Below, one piece after another: positions 49,246 through 60,350 of a DNA stretch of 64,000 nt. This DNA is from Diphasiastrum complanatum (Eukaryota > Streptophyta > Lycopodiopsida > Lycopodiales > Lycopodiaceae), in NCBI GenBank assembly GCA_029204225.1, contig CM055095.1, forward strand, positions 60,530,540 to 60,594,539, read 5' to 3'. The notes beneath the pieces were generated by a model. That model was given only the letters and a program-made list of their open reading frames with translations. It searched no databases and was not told the DNA's origin. Both the position numbers and the translations under genes were made by a program. Within the stretch, counting starts at the first letter, position 1. Each line of letters opens with the position of its first letter.

Positions 49246-50089
49246 TCAATCTCGTTGGCCTTCTCGTCCTTTGGCACACATCGCACTTTTTAAGAATTCC
49301 TCCGTATCCTTATGAATCGTTGGCCACCAACATCCTGATTGCAGGATCTTGCGATCTGTAATGTCGGATGCAAAAATGCCCCCACCCATGCCTTCATGTG
49401 AAAGCGAAATGATCTGGGTGGCCTCATGAGGAAGAATACACCGCTGAAGAATTCCGTCTGATTTTCTTCGATATAACTGGCCGGCAATCAGCTGATAAGG
49501 TCTAGCCTTCAAGATCAATTTCCGTTGTTCCGCCTTTGGTAGTGATTTGTCTAGTTGGCCCCGCATTAGATATTCAACAATGTCGGCAGCCCATTCTGGT
49601 ACTATGTCCACATAAAATAAGGCAGCATCTGCCAGCTCATCGTCGAATTGGGTTGCAATCTCCTTCCCCTTGATTCGTGATACATGATCTGCCATGTAAT
49701 GTTGTTTTCCCTTGCGAACTACTATCCCAAAATCAAATTCTAACAACAAAAGTAGCCATTTGGTGATTCTCCCAGTATTGCAAGTTTTATTAATGAGATA
49801 GAGCAAGGGTTGATGGTCCATATAAGAAGCAAAATGTGTGGCCATATCAAAATTTCTTAACCGCATAAATCATTGCCAATGCTTCCCGCTCTGTGGTTGA
49901 ATAATTTATTTTGGTATCACTGAGCTGTCGGCTTGCAAATCGGATTGGAAAACCCTTTTTATGTTCACCTGGCTGGGTTAAGACTGCTCCAACTGCATAC
50001 TTTGATGCGTCCGTATGCACGTGAAACTCAATGGACCAATTGGGTGGGTGTAAGATTGGTGCTGAAACCAATGCATCCTTAAACTTCTA
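49246..50089 (-). pseudogene. Ty3 RNase H and integrase zinc domain
   Basis: RNase H begins FHVHTDASKYAVGAVLTQPG (first Asp), with FASRQLSDTKINYSTTEREA and, after a frameshift near 49850, MDHQPLLYLINK, GRITKWLLLLLEFDF and MADHVSRI. The zinc domain has SHEGMGGGIFASDIT with Ile where the second His is expected, then GCWWPTIHKDTEEFLKSAMC and AK. The loss of that His would weaken zinc binding. Confidence 0.92.
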
Positions 50090-50880
50090 GAAAGCCTTTA
50101 GAACTTTCTCGTTCCAATGTGGATCCGTTGTGAGTTTGTAAATTGGTCGAGCTAACTCCGCAAAATCAAGAATGAGGATCCTATAATAGTTAGCATGACC
50201 AATGAAGATATAGACTTCGCAGATTGTCCCCGGTGGTGGTAGATCAATAATGATTTTGATCTTTGATAGATTTGTGGTGATCCCATGTCTTGACACTATA
50301 TGGCCGAGAATCAAGCCATGTGTTATCCAAAATTGACATTTTTCTGGATTCAGGGAGATCTGGTAGTCGCGACATTTTTGTAACACCTTCTCCAAGTTGG
50401 ATAAGTGTTTTGAGTCTAGTCCATGCATGCACAGATTGTCCAAGAAAATTTCCAGAAATTTTTGCAGATAATCTTTGAATGTCGCCTGCATGACTCGCTA
50501 GAAGGTGCTTGGGACATTGCAAAGTCCGAATGGCATCACTTTGTAGGCATAGGTTTCCCATTCCATGGCAAATGTTGTCTTGTTCTGGTCCTGGGGGGCT
50601 ATCTTCACCTAGTTGTAGCCGCTGAAGCCGTCTAGAAAGATATGGGCCTCGGCCCTAGCTACTCTATCGAGGAGACTTTCCGTAAATGGTAAAGGAAAAT
50701 GATCTTTTTTGGTGACTGCATTTAGCGCCTTCAGATTCACACAAATCCGCATTTTGCCATTCTTCTTAGGTATTATAACTAACGGTGATACCCATTCCGT
50801 GTGCTCGATTTCATAGATGAAATCTGCATCCATCAGCTTCTACAACTCCTGCTTGATCTACTCAGTATAATTCGGGTTGC
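50087..50880 (-). pseudogene. Ty3 reverse transcriptase
   Basis: It starts near KLMDADFIYEIEHTEWVSPL, then VIIPKKNGKMRICVNLKALN, DHFPLPF, and HIFLDGFSGYN. The catalytic box reads FLDNLCMHG, where the family has FLDD, so the second catalytic Asp is Asn. KCQFWITHGLILGHIVSRHG and IYKLTTDPHWNEK follow. TAG stops at 50859, 50841, 50609, 50498 and 50087 sit where Gln is expected. The enzyme would be dead. Confidence 0.94.
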
Positions 50881-52293
50881 AGCCATATTAACGGCTTACC
50901 TTGGGGACTACTCCGTCCATCAAGGGTATGGTGTGTTGGACTACTATTGGTGGAATGCCCTTCAGGTCACTATAACTCCAGGCAAAACAGTCTTTTTATT
51001 CCACCAACAACGATCGTAGTCTCTTGAACTGTGTGGGTGTTAACTGCCCTCCCACATGCACTATCTTTTCTTCTTCACCTAGCTCGGCAAGATTCATTGG
51101 TTGTGTTCGCGCAGGTCCCTCAAAGACTTGTTTCGCTGGTGCTTGACTTTGATCAGGTTCTCTCTGGGCTTGCGGCATCATGATTACCACATCGTCCAAG
51201 GTGTAATTCTTGAAAGTCTCAGTCATCTCGTGAACTGGCGCTCGTTGAGATTCCTCTTTCAGCATATTAATCTTAGCCCGACTGGTCATTTTTTTGATTT
51301 TTTGTCACTTGTGTAGAAGATGACGTTGTATTTGAGTCTATCTGGATTGACTTCAAGGAATCCAACACTTTCTTTTTACTCTTTTTTGTCATTTTGGTGG
51401 ATTCATCCTTGTTGTCTTTCACCGGGACTGCCGTGACATTTGCCTCATGGTTGCAAATATCAACATCCACTGTAGTTATCACCTCTTCGGGTAGATCACT
51501 CCATCGGATCACCTGGTTGTAGCGTTGCTCAACTGATTCTTCTTATTTGCAGGTGCCTTGGGTGGATCGATCCTTGAGACTTTTACCATAGTAGACTTTT
51601 GTGGTGGTTGAGTTGGTACTTTCTTGGTTCTGTAACGATCTAGGTCCATGTGATGTAGGACCTGTTCATCAGTCAGCTCAATCTCCTTATTATAAGTTAG
51701 AGCATGTTGCCAAGGGACTAGATCATCATCCACTGGGTTCTCAATAGGCTCCGTTGACAGCCATGCTACGTTTATCATATTCATCCCAAATGTGATTGGT
51801 GTGTCCATGGTGTAACATTTGGGTGAAGATGTGCTAGGTTCTGGATCTGATTCATATTGACATGCTTGGAAGTCAATAGTTGCTAATGCATTTGTCCATA
51901 TCACGACATCCGTCTCTGAATCATAGTGACCTCCCTTGGCTGGCCTTGGACGATCAATCGTGTGATCTGTCGTGGATTATCCGTCATCAGCTTTGGGTGC
52001 AATAGGTTTCACCGCCCATGTGGTTGGATCAACCTTTACAACCTGTTCTCTGTTCTCAAAGGTGAGTTTTCCCGTACTCCAGTTGTGTACTATTGTGCAG
52101 TCCTCAACCATGGTCTTCCCAGTAAAACACGGTATGCAGATGGAGGTTCAGGTATATCCATGACTACAAAAGTAATCACAAACTACATGTCTGCTATCTT
52201 TACAGGGATATTGGCAACTACACCTTTTGGTTTCACACATGATTGATCTGCCAGCTTGATGGCAAATCTTGCTGGCTTTAACCCTTGCACACC
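50881..52293 (-). pseudogene. Ty3 protease-RT linker
   Basis: Frames at 51509-51904, 51273-51512 and 50996-51289 hold an acidic, Gln/Pro-rich linker (MTSRAKINMLKEESQRAPVH; QLTPTQFKRLRSLLVE). The LTPTQFKRLRSLL block just before the RT is typical of non-chromovirus plant Ty3 polyproteins. The frames shift against each other. Confidence 0.75.
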
Positions 52294-53202
52294 CTATTTT
52301 TCATATAAAGTATTGGAGATCAAATTGACATCCAATCCTCCATCTACCACTGCTACCTCGTCCTCGTATCTCTTGTGTTTGATGGGCAAAGTGATGTTGT
52401 GTTCCTCACTTTCCCATGTTGTTCCGATGTGGAGGACGTTACTTGTTTCTTCATAGCCCGTACAATATATGGGCTCAGGCACTACTGGCTCCTCATCCAC
52501 TTTGGCCCATTCAGCTAGAAGGCTTTTCGCTTGTGGTGCAATCCGCAGTAGTTCCCCGAGTGGTAAACTAACACGGATTGACAATAAAAGTGTGAGCCTT
52601 TCAATGCGTGGTTCCTCGTGCTCCACCATGTGAAAAGGTGGTTCATGTTGGTGCAACCAATCATTTTGATTAGTGCGCAATGGTGAGCCTACTTGCGGTT
52701 CCCGTTCGACGCCAATTGGAGATTCCATGGGATTAACTCTTTCTTGCTCTTTTTCCTCCGCTTGTGCTTTATGTACCCAGTGTCTTATTTTTTGGTACTG
52801 CCTTCTTTCTTCCCTCACATTCGGATATGGTGTTGAAGTTGAGGGTTGGTCGTCAGTGACAGATGGTGGTGGTGAGGGAGCCACTTCCTTCCTCTTCTGC
52901 GCTCGCGTAACAACTAACACATGAGCGTGGAGTTGGTGTCTACCTGATTGCATCCGTACTAGAACTGCTGGTTGCTGTATTGCAATGAAGATACGAGGTG
53001 CACTGGTTCCAGGTTTAAATGGACAATTCTTGAAACAGTGTCCATTATCGCATTCTCGACAGAAGGATGTATATTGTCCCTTGTAGGGACATTCCGCAAT
53101 TCTGTGTCCTTCGCCGCATCCGTAGCATCCGTAATTTCTTCTACCTTGACGCTGAGTTTGAGCTGCATAGGCCGCAACATATTCTTTTATGGCAGGATCC
53201 AT
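52294..53202 (-). pseudogene. Ty3 gag end, zinc knuckles and protease
   Basis: It begins MDPAIKEYVAAYAAQTQRQG, then two Cys/His knuckles (CYGCGEGHRIAEC and CRECDNGHCFKNC). A long Pro/Glu-rich spacer and the protease follow. The active site reads VAVVDGGLDVNLISNTLYEK, with the D-G-G triad used by several plant Ty3 lineages. A TAG stops the frame at 52294-52296. Confidence 0.88.
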
Positions 53203-53232
53203 AAATGGTTCATCCGATTTGTACCATTGCTG

Positions 53233-54452
53233 CTACTCAGGTTGAGGTGGCATTTGCATCTTTGGTTCCGCTGCTATCAGGTTAATATGGGCCACTTGTT
53301 GATTGGTTGGCCCTGGTGGAGCAGGTAAGGCCATACGCTGATTTGGTGTGCCGTACCTTGGTGCCGCGTTGGGTGCCCCTTGATGGTAAGGATAAGAAGT
53401 ATAATAAGGACTTCTCTTCTGATGAACAATCCGGGAGTTGAACGGGCAAAATGTCATATCGTGCGATGTTGCATTGCACAGATGGCAGAATCTATATGTC
53501 GGTCTCAGATTTTGCTTTAGGACTGGACACTCATTCACTGTATGGTTTTGCGTGCACACTGAACACCATACATTTTTCCGTCTTGGATAATACAGCTGGT
53601 TTGGTTCTGGTTGATGTGGCATTACAACTACAGCTCCCTGTAAGGCTTTCAGTTTCTGGTCAACCTGCACCGTAATTTGCTCCATCTGCTGTTTGTGTAA
53701 TTTTGTCATTTGTTGCAACAACAAATCTGTGGATAGAGCAGATGTGTTTGATGATGATGATGCTAACGAGGGAGTAGGGGTGTGGGTGGATGAATATTCG
53801 TCATCAGATCCCTCATCCTCTTCCCTGATGGCATCTTCCATAGCTTCTTGCAGAGTAGCGTACTGCTCTCATCGTTTTAGTTCTCTTTTGATGTTTCGTG
53901 GTAGTCTGGCTAGGAACCACATGATCACCCCGTGATCGGGAGTTAGGGCTGCACTACACTTGGATCGTAAGTGTTTGACCCGCTCAATATAGTCCCTGAC
54001 CCTTTCTCGTTTTCCCATCTTGACTTTGCTCAGCAGGAGGAATGGGTCTTCCATGAACTTTCTTGGTTTAAAGTGCGTAATGAGAGCCGCTTTAACCGCT
54101 TCCTAGGTAGATTTTTCTTCCTTTGATAGGTTGAAAACCAATCCTGAGCCACTGCCAATAAGGACATGGGAAATAGCATCAGCTTCTCCACAGGTGTCCA
54201 TTTGCCGTAGATTTCACAAGCTTGCTCGTAGATTTGGTTTCGAATGGGATCTGATGATCCGTCGTATTTTGGTATTTCCATCCGTGGTGCTCTTCGAACT
54301 GCTTGCAAGGGAGCGACAAGTATGGGTTGGCCCATTGGATCCATTGGTGTTGGTTCCGGTTCTGCCTCTTGTTGCACAGCTGCTAATCTGGGAAGGTGTG
54401 GTGCTTGATTTGCTATCCTTTGTGCTATTGATCGTCCCGATCTCAGATTCAT
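53233..54452 (-). pseudogene. Ty3 gag
   Basis: The ORF opens with MNLRSGRSIAQRIANQ at 54452. The capsid part is seen as RMEIPKYDGSSDP, MLFPMSLLAVAQDWFSTYQR and, after a frameshift near 54110, MGKRERVRDYIERVKHLRSK with MWFLARLPRNIKRELKR. The last part has two more Cys/His clusters (CSVCTQNHTVNEC; CHLCNATSHDMTFC). With the two knuckles downstream the element would have four, which is more than usual. Stops at 53869 and 53233 and the frameshift inactivate it. Confidence 0.9.
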
Positions 54453-54648
54453 CCGATGGTGGGTTCCAAAGTGATTGGATCTTGCTTATACACTCTTCTA
54501 CCCTCTCACACCTCCTCCGCTAGCTGTGAACAGTCCAAACACAAAAAAATACAGAAAACTAACTCTAAACACCCAAAATCTACCTAAAACTACTCTAAAA
54601 AGCAAGAAAATAGCTAAAATGCAGCTACATTAGTTAGTAGAAACCTAT

Positions 54649-54665
54649 CCCCAGCAACGGCGCCA
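54649..54665 (-). promoter_or_regulatory. Ty3 primer-binding site
   Basis: TGGCGCCGTTGCTGGGG on the minus strand, one base after the end of LTR2. TGGCGCCGTTG-CGGGG is the primer site typical of non-chromovirus plant Ty3 elements. Confidence 0.92.
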
Positions 54666-54666
54666 C

Positions 54667-55483
54667 TTTAGGGTCGAAGATCTTGCGTAATATAGCTCTC
54701 GCCTGTCAACAAGGGTTAGATCACTGGATAGGTACCTAACTATGCATAGATGCTAGATTTAGTTAGTTTCCTACTTCCTCCCTAACTCTATTCACCACTA
54801 ACACTAATATCCCTTAACTCTACTCCTCTACACTAACATTCATCATGATTTGGGTGAAGGAAAGGGATAGAAAAGGAGAAGAAGAGAGAAGAGAAGAGAG
54901 AAAGAGAGAGAGAGATGAGATGGAGGTTAGCTCAAATGCTCAATGTCATTGCTTATGGAAAAACCTTAACTAGCATAGCCAAAAAGTATGGGAAATGAAA
55001 ATAACAAGCAATCACAACAATAGCATAAGCAAGATTGATTAGCAAATGAGGATGCTTGAGCTCTCAAAATGGTAGAGCCTCCTCCTCTCTATTAAGCATG
55101 AAAATAGTGTACAAATGGTGTCTTTTTATAAAATGGGGAAGGCCCTTGCCCCTCAATCCTATTGGCTAATATTCACATTGATCCTATCCATTCATCTTGG
55201 ACCCAACTTGATCCTAGGGTCCACAAAAAGTACATTGGAAATCACAAGATTCATGTGAGTCCAAAATTGGACCCAACTCTAAAAAGTAAACTCTAAGTTT
55301 AGAATTGACTTTGGGCCTCAAGTTTTATTTTAATTACAAAGGGCCCAAGTCTATTATTTTATTTACAACTTCATTTGCGTGCTCATTGGGCCATGGGCTT
55401 ATACACGCATGATGTCATGCCTTCATAACACATTTTATTGGATGATTTTATTTATTTACACTTTGTTGGGAATACCCCCAACG
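54667..55483 (-). mobile_element. Ty3 element LTR next to the primer site (LTR2)
   Basis: About 817 bases, CGTTGGGGG to CCCTAAA. From its start to about 54.93 kb it is practically identical to LTR1, while the last 260 bases differ at many positions. Upstream of it lies the second 950-bp accessory segment and not the insertion boundary. Confidence 0.88.
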
Positions 55484-56433
55484 GGACCCATGGCCTGAAG
55501 TAGTGTCGGTCCCTCGGCACTCTGCCGGTCTAGTATAGCATTTTCTTCGCCCGCCTTTGCTGGATTAGGTAGGTGGTGACGTCCTCCATAAAGTTGAGGC
55601 GATCCAGTTTCTTCAAGTCCTTGGGTGTGTGAAGGGACTTGTGGACTCCTCGCAGCCAATCTTGGTCGACCCATGTTTGGAATCTGCGTGTCCATGGATT
55701 GCGCAGAAGCGCAGCTTAGTAATACACACAAGCGATTGGCAGCTGATCTTTGACTTTCTCTTAAGGTAGCGCCTTATTAACGTCAAAGAATATGGATGGG
55801 AGAAAATTGTCCCATTTAGTCTCGATCCCCATTAGATGTTCTAAGTCTCGGGCGTAAGTGGCTGCCGCGCAGACTGTTGGATCAGGGCAATTGATATAAT
55901 GGTTTGTGAACGTGGTGAGAGCCTTTCTGGCATCTACATCCGTAGTCCACCCATATTCTGACTGTATGATCGGCCAATTAAAATTTTGAAGTGTGATCTT
56001 GTCTAGAGAGGTGCCACATTCCGCCCATTTGGATCTTCGTGTACATGGCAAGAAGTGCGCATTCACCCGTAATTGTTGTGGACTCGTCACGTAGGCCCTG
56101 ATGGCCGTAGGGTCTTTTTCAAACAACTACTAATGCCACTCTAGTTGTGGATGGAGGGCGGGTAATGCTTGCAGTTCTTTGCCCTTTATGGTCTGAGCTG
56201 AAAACGATGTTTACCAGCCGCCTCTTGATGACTCGTGGGGATACTTTGATAGGAATTCGTTGATTTTATCCTCCACAGACTTGGGTCTTCGGAAGGCCCG
56301 GCTAGCAGATATCGTGCGTGAACCTCTGAATGATGTGGCTTGGCTTTGGCTGGTATCTGCGCCTTGGCCTTGGTCTCGCACCGCAACACTCGTATCTGTT
56401 TGCCCTTGATCTTGGCTTTCAGACCCTTGATCT
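55484..56433 (-). repeat. 950-bp accessory segment, copy 2
   Basis: Copy of 44077-45026 at a constant offset of 11,407 bases. It breaks off at CCCTTGATCT inside the accessory ORF and is joined directly to the middle of an LTR (TGAAATAACAAGC). Confidence 0.95.
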
Positions 56434-56919
56434 GAAATAACAAGCAATCACAACAATAGCATAAGCAAGATTGATTAGCAAATGAGAATGCTTGAGCTCT
56501 CAAAATGGTAGAGTCTCCTCCTCTCTATTAAGCATGAAAATAGTGTACAAATGGTGTCTTTTTATAAAATGGGAAAGGCCCTTGCCCCTCAATCCTATTG
56601 GCTAATATTCACATTGATCCTATCCATTCATCTTGGACCCAACTTGATCCTAGGGTCCACAAAAAGCTCATTGGAAATCACAAGATTCATGTGAGTCCAA
56701 AATTGGACCCAACTCTTAAAAGTAAACTCTAAGTTTAGAATTGACTTTGGGCCTCAAGTTTTATTTAAATTACAAAGGGCCCAAGTCTATTATTTTATTT
56801 ACAACTTCACTTGCATGCTCATTGGGCCATGGGCTTATATACGCAGGATGCCATGCCCTCGCAACACATTTTATTGGATAATTTTATTTATTTACACTTT
56901 GTTGGGAATACCCCCAACA
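56434..56919 (-). mobile_element. Ty3 element LTR fragment at the outer 5' edge (LTR3)
   Basis: Matches the first about 490 bases of LTR1 and LTR2, with about ten or more differences. It keeps the normal TGTTGGGGG start. It borders the target-site duplication, so it is the original 5' LTR, cut in its middle by the accessory segment and LTR2. Confidence 0.88.
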
Positions 56920-58289
56920 ACTGTGTTTCGAGAGAATGATTTCGTTCAATCAGTTTCGTGTTGTCTGATTCGAGCGAATCGATCATCTCGTAGGATGCCT
57001 TTAGAGAGACTTGGCATCTTCTCTCTGAGTTGACAAACTCCATAGTGAGCTTTTGGTGGTACTTGTCAAACTCATAGACTGTGGCCACTAAGTTCTTGGC
57101 TCTCTCTATCATGGTATGAAACCACTGGGCTGATTGTCTGGTTCATCTTCATCTTCAATAGGTGCCCCAGTGTCACCTTCAGCAGCTTCTCGAGCCTTTT
57201 CTGATGTGTCGGATTGAGTTGCATCATCATCCGAGGTAGATGCACTTTGCTGCTTCTGGGATGTGGAAGCAGATGCTGGCTTTGAAGGATCAGCAACAGT
57301 AGCAGCAACAACAACAACTCCATCTGTATCCGTAGCCACGGCTGGAACTGTATTTGATTGGGATGGTGCAGCATCAATCTCCATAGTAGTGGTAGCTGCT
57401 ACTTCGACTACTGGTGCAGCATCTGATGTAACCAGAATAGGCACGGTCAGGAGGCTGGAAAGATCAATTGGCTTTGGAGCCAAAATCCTTCCCGTCAGCA
57501 TGGTTTTCTCTTGTTCAGTCAAAATTTCAAAATGAGCGCACAATCGAGAAACATGTGCTCCAACTCCAGAAAACTTTTGGTGTTTGATCCACCACAAAAA
57601 AGCCTTGTATGTAATAACACCGAAGCTAGTGCGTCCAGTATATATCCAAAACTGTGAACTAAAATTGTCGCATCCGCATCCATTAAAAATATTGCTTGAT
57701 TGGCATGTTTACATAACAAGTTAAATGTCGTATCTCTGATAATTGAAATTTTGTACCCCTTCGTGGGTACGAAATAGTTGTTTAGAAAGTAGACCGCTTC
57801 ATTCACAAAATCTTTGTTCGTAGAAACAATCTTTCCATCCAATGGTAATCCAAGGGCTGTGCAGAACAGGTCTTCAGTAATGGTGAAAAATTTGTCTCGC
57901 ACATGTACTTTAAAGTCCACCTCAAAGATTGAGTGGATGGGGTTCACAAATTCAGTACTAACTTCAGATAGGATGATGGAAGGATCCACTTTCAGATTAC
58001 CCATTCTGCATCGATCCAAAAAGGACTGGATGGATGCCAGGCGGATTCCTACGCGTGCTTTCCAGATAATAGTAGAGCTAGAGCTCAATCTAGAAGCCAT
58101 TGCGTCAAATGATTGACAACAGCTCCGCAGATCACAATTGGACATAAAAGATCGCTTTGATCGCAAAGAGAGTGAGCGCAGGAAAGCATGTAATCGCAGG
58201 AAGAAAGTGTAAGGAAGAAAAATGGAAAATAACGATGATAAGGAGTAGCGGTGTAGTAGGGATGATGACGTGGCATGGTGATATGACAT
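56920..58289 (-). pseudogene. Accessory ORF of an unidentified retroelement, upstream half
   Basis: The likely start is MSNCDLRSCCQSFDAM or MASRLSSSST near 58.1 kb. A globular part follows (SEVSTEFVNPIHSIFEVDFK, FTITEDLFCTALGLPLDGK, FVNEAVYFLNNYFVPTKGYK). After a frameshift near 57.6 kb come an Ala/Thr/Ser-rich acidic region and then a coiled coil (EFDKYHQKLTMEFVNSERRC, MIDSLESDNTKLIERNHSLE) that is cut at 56919. The order globular, low-complexity, coiled coil is the same as in the 814-codon ORF at 44.8-47.2 kb. It is probably the corresponding ORF of a related Ty3 element, whose pol is not in the window. Confidence 0.6.
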
Positions 58290-58489
58290 CTATCATTTCT
58301 ATTTATGGAGGACGTGCATGGCTCAGAGTTTCAAACTATGATTTGACAGATCTATCTTAATGACGAAAGACCGTTTGTGAAAAAAAAAGAAATAAATTAA
58401 GGAGAAACAATATCCGTTTTGATATGTGATCGTACACACATGTGAATAATGTTCACGTGGCCATCATTTTTAATATAGGAATACAAAAA

Positions 58490-58960
58490 GTAGGTCGAGA
58501 GATTCTTGAAAATATGCTAGAAATATTCTAGAAAGTTTCGCAAAACCTTCTCGGAGGATCCTAGAAAATGATACAGAAACTCACGAAAATTCTAGTAAGA
58601 TACTAGAAAATTTCTCGAAAAAGTGGAGAAAAGTGCTAGAAAAAATTCTAGAAAAATTCTCGAAAACGGTCTTCGAAAATTAAAACACGTTTTGATTTAC
58701 AAATTGAGTGTTGCGAGTTCTCGAAAAGTTCTCAAAAATACTTTGACAATATCTTGAAAGATTGAGAAGTCTAGAAGATTTCTCGAAAACACTTTGCAAA
58801 ATGTTGGAAGGTGGTAGAAAATTTCATGAAAATTTCTAAAAAAAATAAAAGAAAAGTCGAGAAAAATACCAGAAAAGATAAAATAACATTTGCGATCAAT
58901 TCCAGAAAAATACTAGAAAAAAAAAAAATGGTCAAAAGTAGTATAGGCTTAGATCACATA
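58490..58960. repeat. Degenerate TCTAGAAAA/TCTCGAAAA repeat
   Basis: Variants of CTAGAAAA and CTCGAAAA recur about every 10 to 20 bases for 450 bases, strongly purine-rich on the plus strand. No longer unit is clear. No coding content. Confidence 0.7.
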
Positions 58961-59040
58961 ACTCGCATGTTTGAAACATTCGAAGAAAAGTACTGATAGT
59001 ATTGAGTCAATACCATTCTTGGAAAACAAATTAGGATTTA

Positions 59041-59379
59041 TCATCCTATTTGATGTTCTTTTTCTAAAGCACTTCGAGATCTACATTTTAGACATTCTTG
59101 AGGTCCTAGTGGACACTCATTATGGTTCAAGAAATTCTCCCTTTGTTTTACTAGTACGGCCTTCAATGATTTTATGGCCAAAACTAGTCTTGGGTTGTAT
59201 GTATTTGATAGGCATGGTCTTCTAGTTCTCCACAAGTAGGCTTCCAGTGTTTCGTGGTCATCTGGTTCTTCATTATGCCTAGCAGGTATCTTGGTCTTCT
59301 TGATCTTTTTCAAGTAGTTCTTGCTTTTTGAAGCACAAGGCCTCTTAAACATCGGGTGGAGCTTTGTGTTCTTCTGCAT
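59041..59379 (-). CDS. First ORF of an LTR element, 112 codons
   Basis: The ORF starts about 60 bases downstream of a primer-binding site: MQKNTKLHPMFKRPCASKSK, then a very basic stretch (NYLKKIKKTKIPARHNEE) and LVKQRENFLNHNECPLGPQE. It has no known domain. Position and basic composition suggest the beginning of a gag or a leader ORF. A C-H-C-C-like pattern at the end is too short to call. Confidence 0.35.
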   Translation of the reverse strand: MQKNTKLHPMFKRPCASKSKNYLKKIKKTKIPARHNEEPDDHETLEAYLWRTRRPCLSNTYNPRLVLAIKSLKAVLVKQRENFLNHNECPLGPQECLKCRSRSALEKEHQIG

Positions 59380-59429
59380 GCATAAACATACAAGGTCTTC
59401 AAGTCAAGTTCACGACATATTAAACCATA

Positions 59430-59441
59430 GCTCTGATACCA
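59430..59441 (-). promoter_or_regulatory. tRNA-Met-type primer-binding site
   Basis: TGGTATCAGAGC on the minus strand, four bases from an LTR edge at 59446 (CACA end). This fixes the orientation of the LTR to the right. Confidence 0.7.
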
Positions 59442-59917
59442 AAACTGTGAACTCGAGAGTGAAGGCCTGTCCTAAGTTCTTAGGCCAAAAGATTTAATTG
59501 GCTTATCATTCACATAAAGCTAGTCTCAATTCAACTTAATGAAAATCAAATAAGACTTTAAATCAAAACTCGAAAAACATTGCATCACATAGATTCATTC
59601 ACACAACAACGGAAGCACTGAGAAGTCAAGATGGGGACCCCCCCCCAAAAGGATTCTTTTCTTATCATTATGCAAATCCAATTGGCCAATGCCAATTACA
59701 TATACAATGGATTCAAATAGGGGTCTCAGATGTAGGAACATCAACTTACATAAACCTAGTTCATATTCAATGATCTTAATTCCATATCTAGCTTAACAAA
59801 AGCATAGAAATCTCTTCATAAGTCTTAATCTTTCTGACATGCAATCATGTTGGATCTTAGATTCGTATCATGCAATCATAAGGGTTCATAGATTCTTGAC
59901 ATGCAACAGTCATGAAG

Positions 59918-60193
59918 TGACATGCAAGCTTCAAATCTGACATGCAAGCTTTAGATCTGTCATGCAAGCTCTAGATTTGACATGCATGGTCAATAGGACA
60001 TAGATGCTATGACATGCAAGCTTCAAATCTGACATGCAAGCTTTTGATCTGACATGCAAGCTTTAGATCTGACATGCATGGACAATAGGCCACATATGCT
60101 ATGACATGCAAGCTTCAAATCTAACATGCAAGCTTTAGATCTAACATGCAAGCTGTAGATCTGACATGCATGGACAATAGGCCACAGATAGCC
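59918..60193. repeat. 92-bp higher-order tandem repeat, three units
   Basis: Each 92-bp unit is built of three 20-bp monomers (TGACATGCAAGCTTCAAATC type) and one 32-bp end piece (TGACATGCATGGACAATAGG, then CCACAGATGCTA). Units start at 59918, 60010 and 60102. Monomers differ in the AAGCTTTAGATC-like part; units resemble each other more than neighbouring monomers do. Confidence 0.95.
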
Positions 60194-60275
60194 TGATATG
60201 CAAAAGTATTGATTAGCAATTCTTACATATGAATAACAATTTCAAGAGCATACCATGGTTTCGAGAGAAGGTGAA

Positions 60276-60278
<3 letters not shown>

Positions 60279-60347
<69 letters not shown>
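60279..60347. repeat. (GA)n microsatellite, 69 bp
   Basis: Uninterrupted GA on the plus strand. It creates long Ser-Leu frames on the minus strand that are not genes. Confidence 0.95.
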
Positions 60348-60350
<3 letters not shown>

